A DNA stretch of 5,972 nt from an uncultured Bacteroides sp. (lineage in GTDB: Bacteria > Bacteroidota > Bacteroidia > Bacteroidales > Bacteroidaceae), in assembly GCA_905197435.1 (NCBI GenBank), contig CAJJYX010000179.1, positions 1 through 5,972 of the forward strand. The letters are read 5' to 3'. Below, in pieces: positions 1 to 5,135 of the stretch. The stretch's first letter is position 1; every line of letters starts with the position of its first letter. A program made the translations under genes and the position numbers. The notes below the pieces were generated by a model. The model was not told the DNA's origin. It was given only the letters and a program-made list of their open reading frames with translations, and made no database searches.

Positions 1-1039
1 TCTGATGCCACGTGATATGCTTGGTGATGCCGCAACGCTTGGCGACGGCACGGATTCCGGCAAGGCACGTGTTGTAGTGGGGAACAGGGAAAATCCTGCC
101 GTTTTCGCACAGCCCGCGGTATTTGTCGATGATTTGTTTCGCAATGTCAAGCAGGCGGATGTTAGACACCACGCCCGTCTTCTGGCGGTTGATGTTTATC
201 CACTCGTGTTCATCGAAGTAGGTGCGGATGTTCTCTTCCGTCAAATTGCGCATATCGGCGAATGACAAGCCCGTGAAGGCGCAGAACAGGTAGAGGTCGC
301 GGTATAGTTCCTGTTTGGCGTTCTTCAGTTTACCTTCCATCAGCAGGCGGATTTCGTCTTTGGTCAGGAAACTGCGTGTCGTTTCCTCCTTCTTGATTTC
401 ATACTCCCTGAACGGGTCGCGTGTGAGCCATTCGTTGTTGATGGCGATAAACACCATCGTCCGAAGTGGGCATACATACAGCCACACGGTATTGGTGCAG
501 CAGTGTTTGTCCGTGCGCAGAAACATCTCGAAGTCGGAAATGAAAGCGGGGGTAAGCTCTTTCAACGCGATGTCCTTCACGTGGTAACGGATGTTGAGAA
601 ACTCTTGCAGGTGCTTGTAAACGGTCTTGTACTTCAAGAGTGTGCCTTTGGCTTTCATGCCTGCTTCCACCTGCTTGGCATAGTCCTCGTTGTGTTGCTG
701 GAACACCTGCATCAGCGTGTGATAGCGGTGTTCCAGTCCGAGAAAGGCGTTCTTCACCTTCTCTGCCGTGACGAAATTGTCACGCTCCATGATTTCCTGA
801 TAGTGCTTGTTGATGCGCACCCGCATCTTGTCAAGCATGCGGTTCGTTTCGAGTGCCGCCGTGCTTCTGCCCGTGACACGTCCCCCTTTGGTGTCCCACA
901 ACTTGGGATCGATGGTCAGTTTGCAACTGAATTGCGTCTGGCTGCCGTCCACCGTGATGCGTCCCATGACGGGAACCGTCCCGTCTTTTTTCACTACCTG
1001 ACGTTTGAGGTAGTAGATAACTGAAAATGTACTCTTCAT
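1..1039 (-). CDS. IntDOT-type tyrosine recombinase/integrase, C-terminal end missing
   Basis: Site-specific recombinase that would cut and rejoin DNA at attachment sites of a mobile element. Reading leftward from the ATG at 1039, the frame is open for 346 codons to the window edge. The N-terminus begins MKSTFSVIYYLKRQ, followed by an arm-binding-like domain (about 1-100), a SAM-like core-binding domain (about 105-215) and the start of the catalytic domain (from about 222). Visible catalytic features are TGLSFADM (257-264) with Ser259 where most family members have the first Arg, R285 and K287 in NRQKTG, and H345 at the start of the HxxR box; the next codons lie outside. As I recall, IntDOT has Ser259, Arg285, Lys287 and His345 at these same numbers. 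Its Arg348, His371 and Tyr381 would be off-window, as would about 65 residues if the total is near 411. The start is supported by the family N-terminus; the upstream ribosome site is weak. Base composition is richer in GC than the neighbouring gap. The alternative is a DNA invertase of the same superfamily. Confidence 0.93.
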   Translation of the reverse strand, partial: MKSTFSVIYYLKRQVVKKDGTVPVMGRITVDGSQTQFSCKLTIDPKLWDTKGGRVTGRSTAALETNRMLDKMRVRINKHYQEIMERDNFVTAEKVKNAFLGLEHRYHTLMQVFQQHNEDYAKQVEAGMKAKGTLLKYKTVYKHLQEFLNIRYHVKDIALKELTPAFISDFEMFLRTDKHCCTNTVWLYVCPLRTMVFIAINNEWLTRDPFREYEIKKEETTRSFLTKDEIRLLMEGKLKNAKQELYRDLYLFCAFTGLSFADMRNLTEENIRTYFDEHEWININRQKTGVVSNIRLLDIAKQIIDKYRGLCENGRIFPVPHYNTCLAGIRAVAKRCGITKHITWHQ

Positions 1040-1060
1040 CGTCCTAAATATTTTTTTGTT

Positions 1061-1068
1061 CAAAATTA
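1061..1068 (-). promoter_or_regulatory. Possible -7 promoter box for the integrase
   Basis: Read on the minus strand this is TAATTTTG, a match to the Bacteroides -7 consensus TAnnTTTG, lying 21 bases before the integrase ATG. A -33 TTTG is not at the usual spacing: the nearest copy (CAAA on the plus strand at 1096-1099) is 27 bp away, against about 20 expected. The region is AT-rich, so a chance match is possible. Confidence 0.3.
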
Positions 1069-1152
1069 ATTGGTGAAGAGTCTTTTGTCGATACGCAAAA
1101 CGGGGAGGAACAACGCAATCTTCGTCAAAGGCAAATTATTTTTGCTTGAAAC

Positions 1153-1184
1153 GTTGGTAACTTGCTATGAAATAGTTACTTTTG
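1153..1184 (+). promoter_or_regulatory. Candidate Bacteroides-type promoter facing right
   Basis: GTTG at 1153-1156 (3 of 4 to the -33 TTTG) is followed after 20 bp by TACTTTTG at 1177-1184, a full match to the -7 consensus TAnnTTTG. It points toward the LtaS-like gene but lies more than 200 bp before its start, with no reading frame between. The spacer overlaps the GTAAC/GTTAC inverted pair, so any protein bound there would compete with RNA polymerase. It could give a long leader for the LtaS-like gene, act only in another arrangement of the element, or be fortuitous. Confidence 0.35.
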
Positions 1185-1242
1185 TATTCTGAAAGCTATC
1201 GGATGTCCCGCTTTTAGCACGGTTACGAATAGGTAACGTAAC
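1157..1242. repeat. Cluster of five GTAAC/GTTAC pentamers
   Basis: GTAAC occurs at 1157-1161, 1233-1237 and 1238-1242, and its complement GTTAC at 1175-1179 and 1222-1226. Two copies extend to GGTAAC (1156-1161 and 1232-1237). They form two inverted pairs: GTAAC-N13-GTTAC and GTTAC-N6-GTAAC, the second followed directly by a tandem GTAAC. Five copies in 86 bp is well above chance. Next to an integrase gene they could be arm-type binding sites for the recombinase or sites for an accessory factor; they could equally be an operator. The role is not shown by the sequence. Confidence 0.5.
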
Positions 1243-1337
1243 AAAGTCTGAACTTGACTAAGGCATGACTTTCACAGCCTTTAAACTTAGCGGAACTATT
1301 TCTTGAAACACCTATCTATCAATAACTTTACCTTGCC

Positions 1338-1369
1338 TTTCCATATTTCACTTTTTATTCCTAACTTTG
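1338..1369 (+). promoter_or_regulatory. Promoter of the LtaS-like gene
   Basis: TTTC at 1338-1341 (3 of 4 to TTTG) and TAACTTTG at 1362-1369 (full TAnnTTTG match) are separated by 20 bp, the spacing expected for the Bacteroides primary sigma factor. Transcription should begin near 1375, giving a leader of about 20 bases before the ATG at 1397. This placement also argues against a TTG start at 1367, which would lie inside the -7 box. Confidence 0.65.
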
Positions 1370-1370
1370 C
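1361..1370 (+). other. Possible integrase core-type site overlapping a -7 box
   Basis: CTAACTTTGC matches GTANNTTTGC, the core sequence I recall for CTnDOT-type integration, at 9 of 10 positions. It also contains the -7 box of the LtaS-like promoter, and TAnnTTTG is common in Bacteroides promoters, so the match may be only that. A second 9-of-10 match is TTATTTTTGC at 1136-1145. Neither is proven as the junction. Confidence 0.2.
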
Positions 1371-1396
1371 CCCACAATACTTTAAAATGCTATTTT

Positions 1397-3217
1397 ATGA
1401 GAAGAAACCTTTTTCATTGCTCCAACAGTCAACAAGGGGCAACAGATAAAGTGACTCTTTTGTTCGGAATCACCCTGTTCTTCAAATTCCTGCTATTCGA
1501 TTTCATCTGGAGCATACCAACCACGTTCGCTTCATTCTCTACCATCGAATTCTATGCGACCAAGATAATAGCCACTCTTATTCTTCTCGCTCCCTACAAG
1601 TTCTTCCGACTTTGGAAAACAGAGATAGTCATCATGCTTTTACTGGATATATTATTGATTGTCAATCTGATGTATTTCCGTACCTACTACACTGCCATAC
1701 CGCTCAACAGTTATGGCCTTTCAGGCAATCTTGCCGACTTCACCGGAAGTGTTTACGACTCTTTCCGCTGGTACGACATTTTCTTCCCCCTATCCACCAT
1801 TGCCAGTATCCCCCTTTACCGGCATTACAAAAGAAACACCACCGGAAGAACATCATACAAGTATTATGGAGCGACCTTGGGAGCCGGCATCCTGCTGTTT
1901 GCCATCATCACCCTGACAAAAGGCGGATTTAAGGAAGCATACAACACCGTCCGCCAAAAAGCCTATCTGTGTGCAAGCACCACTTCCATGTATACCGTTT
2001 TCGGAAATTTGTGTTATGACCTGATTGACCAAAAGCAGGAGCCTACCCCGCAAATACAGCACGAGATAAAGGACTGGTTGAGCCAGAAGCCTGAACATCG
2101 CCCTCTGGCCGGATCTATCGGAGTCCGTAACAACTGCATCGTCATCTTAGCAGAATCTCTGGAAAGCTGGGTATTGGAAAGGGAAGTGGAAGGACAAGAG
2201 ATCACCCCATATCTTAACAAACTGCTGCAAGACTCCACCACCTTATACGCCCCCCATGTGCTGACCCAAGTGAAAGGAGGGCGGTCCATTGATGCGCAAC
2301 TGCTGCTTTGTGCCGGCATGCTGCCCATCAACAGCGGTACATACAGCAGCCAATACCCCGACCATACCTACAGGACCTTACAAAAGGCCATGCATCAAAA
2401 GAAGAATTCACGCAACTATCTGCTGACCATCGACAAAGTGTCTACCTGGAACCAAGGTGTCATAGCCTATAGCTTCGGAACCGACACCATCATAGCCTAT
2501 CACGATTTTGAACTGACAGAAGCTTTCGGCACGCACAAACGCACCGGAGACGGTTCTTTCCTGGCACAATGCCGCCAGAAGATAGAAAACGAAGAAATCT
2601 GGAAGAAAGGAGAGAATGTCTATATGCAACTGGTAACCTACTCCGGCCATTCCCCCTTCAAACTGCCCGAAGAATTGAAAGAGGTTCATTTCTCCCCGTC
2701 CATTCCACAAAAGATGAATGACTACATGACCACCGCACGCTACACGGACAAAGCAATAGGCAAATTCGTCGAGTACCTGAAAGCGCTTCCCCAGTACAAC
2801 GAAACCCTTATCGTCATCACCGGTGACCATGAAGGGCTGACAACTTACCGTGAAGAATTGTGCAATGCACCCGGTGGCAGGGGCGTCGTATCCGACAAGA
2901 CATTCACCCCGTTCATCATTGTAAACTCCCCGGTAGGCATGCGCTATGACAAAGTGATGGGACAAATCGACATGTACCCCACCTTGCTGAACCTGCTCCA
3001 ACTGGATGATTACTGCTGGAGCGGATTAGGTCAAAGCATCCTCGACCCGCGCAAGAAAGGATTTGCCGTCAGCCCCAAAATGGAAGTGGAAGGAGAAGAT
3101 GCCACACCGGAAGAAATCTCCTTTGCCCAAAAAGCGTATGACATTTCCGACCTGATGATACGTTTTGATTATCTCCGTTCTGCAAATACAAGCTGCACTT
3201 CAGCAAATTACAAATAA
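1397..3217 (+). CDS. LtaS-like membrane sulfatase-fold transferase
   Basis: Predicted inner-membrane enzyme of 606 residues with a periplasmic alkaline-phosphatase/sulfatase-fold domain. By family it transfers a phosphate-containing head group, such as phosphoglycerol or phosphoethanolamine, onto a glycan or lipid. About five hydrophobic segments lie near 18-42, 52-70, 76-96, 126-142 and 157-173, then a linker, then the catalytic domain (about 245-550). Visible residues are E253 in ILAESLES (metal ligand), S297 in GGRSIDAQ at the nucleophile position (Thr in Gram-positive LtaS), H418 in YSGHSPF (substrate His) and D477-H478 in TGDHEG (metal ligands). Length and layout fit the LtaS family. The ATG at 1397 is chosen because the in-frame extension to a TTG at 1367 runs into the promoter. 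Gram-negative Bacteroidales make no classical lipoteichoic acid, so modification of LPS core, lipid A or another envelope glycan is inferred from the downstream heptose and kinase genes. The exact substrate is unknown. Confidence 0.88.
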   Translation: MRRNLFHCSNSQQGATDKVTLLFGITLFFKFLLFDFIWSIPTTFASFSTIEFYATKIIATLILLAPYKFFRLWKTEIVIMLLLDILLIVNLMYFRTYYTAIPLNSYGLSGNLADFTGSVYDSFRWYDIFFPLSTIASIPLYRHYKRNTTGRTSYKYYGATLGAGILLFAIITLTKGGFKEAYNTVRQKAYLCASTTSMYTVFGNLCYDLIDQKQEPTPQIQHEIKDWLSQKPEHRPLAGSIGVRNNCIVILAESLESWVLEREVEGQEITPYLNKLLQDSTTLYAPHVLTQVKGGRSIDAQLLLCAGMLPINSGTYSSQYPDHTYRTLQKAMHQKKNSRNYLLTIDKVSTWNQGVIAYSFGTDTIIAYHDFELTEAFGTHKRTGDGSFLAQCRQKIENEEIWKKGENVYMQLVTYSGHSPFKLPEELKEVHFSPSIPQKMNDYMTTARYTDKAIGKFVEYLKALPQYNETLIVITGDHEGLTTYREELCNAPGGRGVVSDKTFTPFIIVNSPVGMRYDKVMGQIDMYPTLLNLLQLDDYCWSGLGQSILDPRKKGFAVSPKMEVEGEDATPEEISFAQKAYDISDLMIRFDYLRSANTSCTSANYK

Positions 3218-3223
3218 ATTTGC
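3203..3223. repeat. Perfect 7-bp inverted repeat over the stop codon and next -33 box
   Basis: GCAAATT (3203-3209) and AATTTGC (3217-3223) are exact complements around a 7-base loop. The TAA stop of the LtaS-like gene (3215-3217) lies mostly in the loop and the right arm holds the -33 TTTG (3219-3222) of the next promoter. There is no T-run after it, so it does not look like an ordinary terminator. It could be an operator or a weak RNA hairpin. Confidence 0.45.
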
Positions 3224-3250
3224 ATCTGCTTTCGGTTTGCACTATCTTTG
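3219..3250 (+). promoter_or_regulatory. Consensus Bacteroides promoter for the kinase-fold gene
   Basis: TTTG at 3219-3222, a 20-bp spacer, then TATCTTTG at 3243-3250: both boxes match the Bacteroides consensus fully and the spacing is standard. Transcription should start near 3257, about 30 bases before the ATG at 3287. The -33 box begins two bases after the stop codon of the gene before it. The leader contains a start-stop pair (ATG TAA, 3272-3277) just ahead of the real start. Confidence 0.8.
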
Positions 3251-3286
3251 CCCCATTCAAAAGAAGTAAAAATGTAAATAAGAACA

Positions 3287-4036
3287 ATGAAGGTACATAT
3301 TCATCCGCACTATGCCGCCTACGAGAGTTATATCCGAGCCATCCCATCGGAAGAATATGAACGGGAAGAGGTTTATTGTAACCGAAGGAATACGGTCGAA
3401 AGAGTGCGGTTCGGAGACAAGGACTTCGTAATCAAGAAATACAAAAGGCCCGCCCTCATAAACTGCCTCATTTACACTTGGTTCCGTAAAAGCAAGGCCC
3501 GCCGTGCCTTTGAATATGCAGAGCTTTTCCTGCAACGGGGGATAGAAACCGCACCTCCGGTGGCTTATATAGAAATCAAGAAAAACGGTTTCTTCCACAC
3601 CGGATATTTTATCTCGGAACACCTCCCTTACCCGCTTGTGACGGATATGTTCGGCACAGAAATGGAGGAAGAAGAAAAAGAACGGCTAAGGCATGACCTT
3701 GTAGACTTTACCCTCCGATTACACCTGAACAAGGTCCTGCCTTTGGACTATAACCCCAAGAATATATTCTATCGAAAGATAAACGGCAAGTATCATTTTG
3801 CCTTGATCGACATCAACCGCCTGAAGCTTGGCAAGGTGCCCGGCATCAGGATGTCCATGAATGCATTCAGCCAACTGGGCATTCCTGCCGGTGACTTCAT
3901 GAAAATAATACCTCTATATGCCGAGCAAAGGGGCTTCGATATTGAAGAATGTATTTTCTTCACCCTCTTCAGCAGATTGAAATGGAGAAAGCAAAGACAA
4001 TTTAAAAATTTCATCAAAAGCAAGCTTCATTTCTGA
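3287..4036 (+). CDS. InaA/Kdo-kinase-like LPS kinase-fold protein
   Basis: Predicted cytoplasmic 249-residue small kinase of the eukaryotic-like kinase fold, closest in pattern to InaA/WaaP/KdkA sugar kinases that phosphorylate LPS core sugars. Visible elements are the ATP-anchoring lysine K50 in FVIKKYK, a helix with E76 as its likely partner, a hinge-like ISEHL (109-113), a catalytic loop with H146, D154, N156 and N159 in LPLDYNPKNI, and the metal-binding D175 in ALIDINRL (DFG equivalent). The C-terminus is basic (SRLKWRKQRQFK). There is no signal peptide or membrane segment. It stands 69 bp after the LtaS-like gene, with its own promoter, and 36 bp before gmhA. Sitting next to heptose-synthesis genes, phosphorylation of Kdo or heptose in the LPS core is the likeliest job. 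The acceptor cannot be read from the sequence. The ATG at 3287 is chosen because it follows the promoter at the expected distance. Confidence 0.82.
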   Translation: MKVHIHPHYAAYESYIRAIPSEEYEREEVYCNRRNTVERVRFGDKDFVIKKYKRPALINCLIYTWFRKSKARRAFEYAELFLQRGIETAPPVAYIEIKKNGFFHTGYFISEHLPYPLVTDMFGTEMEEEEKERLRHDLVDFTLRLHLNKVLPLDYNPKNIFYRKINGKYHFALIDINRLKLGKVPGIRMSMNAFSQLGIPAGDFMKIIPLYAEQRGFDIEECIFFTLFSRLKWRKQRQFKNFIKSKLHF

Positions 4037-4043
4037 AATGTCG

Positions 4044-4051
4044 TATCTTTG
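4044..4051 (+). promoter_or_regulatory. -7 promoter box ahead of gmhA
   Basis: TATCTTTG is a full match to TAnnTTTG, 21 bases before the gmhA ATG and 7 bases after the stop of the kinase gene. The expected -33 position (about 4020-4023, GCAA) does not match TTTG, so the promoter is probably weaker or depends on an activator. Read-through from the kinase promoter is also likely, as no terminator is visible between the genes. Confidence 0.5.
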
Positions 4052-4072
4052 TACCAACGAGATTAATAAACT

Positions 4073-4654
4073 ATGCAAGATTATATCACCCAGTCCATCA
4101 AAGAAAGTATCAGGCTCAAAGAAGATGTCCTGAACAACCGGCAAATGCTTGCCGACATTGAAACTGTCGGTAATCTGATAGTACAAGCGCTTAGGCAAGG
4201 ACACAAAGTCTTGCTTTGCGGTAACGGTGGCAGCGCGGCCGATGCCCAGCATATCGCCGCTGAACTTGTGGGACGCTTCGTGACCGAACGGGAAGGCTTG
4301 CCCGCCATTGCCATGACGACCGACACTTCTATCCTGACTGCAGTCAGCAATGATTATGGCTTCGAACATGTTTTCGAACGGCAGACGGCGGCATTGGGAA
4401 CGAAAGGTGATATTCTGATAGGCCTTTCTACCAGTGGAAACTCCCCCAATGTAGAATATGCTTTACAGAAAGCACGGTCCATGGGAATCATTACCGTAGG
4501 GCTTCTGGGAAGGGACGGAGGAAAATGCAAGGAACTTTGCAATTACCCGTTGATTATACATCATGCCGAATCTGCAAGAATTCAAGAAGTGCACATTACC
4601 ATCGGGCATATCTTGTGCGGCATCGTCGACAATAAACTGTTTTCCCATGAATAA
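4073..4654 (+). CDS. gmhA: Phosphoheptose isomerase (sedoheptulose-7-phosphate isomerase)
   Basis: Cytosolic enzyme that converts D-sedoheptulose 7-phosphate to D-glycero-D-manno-heptose 7-phosphate, the first step of heptose nucleotide synthesis for LPS. The 193-residue length agrees with the family (about 192 in E. coli). A single SIS domain covers most of the protein. Visible motifs are CGNGGSAADAQHIAAEL (49-65), the phosphosugar-binding LSTSGNSPN (118-126), and the C-terminal QEVHITIGHILC. H60, E64, Q171 and H179 correspond to the metal-binding and catalytic set of GmhA (Glu65 and His180 in E. coli numbering). It is followed by gmhB with an 8-bp overlap, so translation is probably coupled. 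Nothing is missing from the active site. AlgR-type or DiaA-type SIS proteins are alternatives, but the residues and neighbours make GmhA much more likely. Confidence 0.95.
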   Translation: MQDYITQSIKESIRLKEDVLNNRQMLADIETVGNLIVQALRQGHKVLLCGNGGSAADAQHIAAELVGRFVTEREGLPAIAMTTDTSILTAVSNDYGFEHVFERQTAALGTKGDILIGLSTSGNSPNVEYALQKARSMGIITVGLLGRDGGKCKELCNYPLIIHHAESARIQEVHITIGHILCGIVDNKLFSHE

Positions 4655-5135
4655 AGCGGTTTTCCTTGATCGGGACGGTACTATCAATGTCGACTTCGGC
4701 TACGTATACAAGGCGCAAGACCTTGAATTGCTGCCCGGTGCAGCCGAAGCGCTCCGTATTTTCCAGGAACTGGGCTACCTGTTGATTGTCATAACAAACC
4801 AGTCGGGCATAGGACGCGGCTACTTCACACTGGAGGATGCCGAACTGTTCAACCGCACATTGGCCCAAGAACTGGAGAAGCATGGAGTGATACTGAAAGA
4901 TTTCTATACCTGCCCTCACGCTCCGGAGGAACATTGCGAATGCCGCAAGCCCTCTCCTTTCATGGTGATGGAGGCAATGAAGAAATACGACATCGACCCA
5001 TCCCAATCCTATATGTTCGGAGACAAGAGGTCGGATACGGAATGCGGTGAGAGAAGCGGCATCAAGTCTTTTCGGGTCACAGAGGAACACCCGCTTATAT
5101 ACTGGGCCAACCAATTAAAAAACAACCTATTATGA
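4647..5135 (+). CDS. gmhB: D-glycero-D-manno-heptose 1,7-bisphosphate 7-phosphatase
   Basis: Cytosolic HAD-superfamily phosphatase that removes the 7-phosphate from heptose 1,7-bisphosphate to give heptose 1-phosphate. The 162-residue protein lacks a large cap domain, as usual for GmhB. Motif I is FLDRDGTIN, with D8 the nucleophile and D10 the general acid. Motif II is VITNQSG (T50, N51), motif III is R100-K101, and motif IV is FGDKRSD (D126, D130). The structural zinc loop C89-H91-C97-C99 (CPHAPEEHCEC) is intact. The start at 4647 is chosen because MNKAVFLDRDG is the family N-terminus; an in-frame ATG at 4563 would add 28 residues that only mirror the gmhA coding sequence. It overlaps gmhA by 8 bp and the next kinase gene by 4 bp (ATGA). 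Histidinol phosphatase is a related family, but the pathway neighbours settle the call. Anomer preference is not readable. Confidence 0.95.
   Translation: MNKAVFLDRDGTINVDFGYVYKAQDLELLPGAAEALRIFQELGYLLIVITNQSGIGRGYFTLEDAELFNRTLAQELEKHGVILKDFYTCPHAPEEHCECRKPSPFMVMEAMKKYDIDPSQSYMFGDKRSDTECGERSGIKSFRVTEEHPLIYWANQLKNNLL

Larger units (their letters stand above)
1040..1396. other. Gene-free gap, likely holding a mobile-element/chromosome junction
   Basis: This 357-bp stretch separates the divergently oriented integrase and LtaS-like gene. It is AT-rich, and no open frame in it looks like a gene; the longest plus-strand ATG frame noticed, from 1265, is 13 codons. It carries a GTAAC/GTTAC pentamer cluster (1157-1242), a 5-bp stem GCAAA/TTTGC (1131-1145), a 5-bp stem AAAGC/GCTTT (1192-1214), promoter-like motifs on both strands, and two 9-of-10 matches to GTANNTTTGC, the core sequence reported for CTnDOT-type integration (1136-1145 and 1361-1370). 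Because integrases of this family usually sit beside their attachment site, the end of the element is probably here. The exact junction cannot be called without the other element end or an empty site. Confidence 0.5.

Noticed and set aside
503..1024. Plus-strand open frames in 5-1024 (up to 173 codons)
   Set aside because: They lie antisense to the integrase, whose minus-strand translation has a coherent family N-terminus and catalytic motifs. The plus-strand products show no recognisable domain.
1131..1145. GCAAA/TTTGC stem as a terminator
   Set aside because: The stem is short and AT-rich and follows no gene end; it may instead be part of an integrase core-like site.
1192..1214. AAAGC/GCTTT stem as an intrinsic terminator
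   Set aside because: The stem is only 5 bp with a 13-base loop and a very short T-run, and no plus-strand gene ends before it.
1367..1396. TTG start at 1367 adding ten residues to the LtaS-like protein
   Set aside because: The codon lies inside the -7 promoter box, upstream of the expected transcript start. ATG at 1397 gives a normal short cytoplasmic N-terminus.
1040..1396. Invertible promoter flanked by long inverted repeats
   Set aside because: Only 5-bp pentamer inversions were found; no longer matching arms flank a promoter as expected for a phase-variable switch.
2408..3001. Minus-strand open frame of 197 codons within the LtaS-like gene
   Set aside because: It is a shadow of the sulfatase-fold domain, whose conserved residues are intact on the plus strand. 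It has no promoter or neighbours in support.
4563..4646. Upstream in-frame ATG for gmhB
   Set aside because: The extra 28 residues overlap gmhA in another frame and do not look like GmhB. The family N-terminus starts at 4647.
4596..5114. Minus-strand open frame of 172 codons over gmhB
   Set aside because: The opposite strand encodes a complete GmhB with all HAD motifs and the zinc loop; the minus frame resembles no known family.
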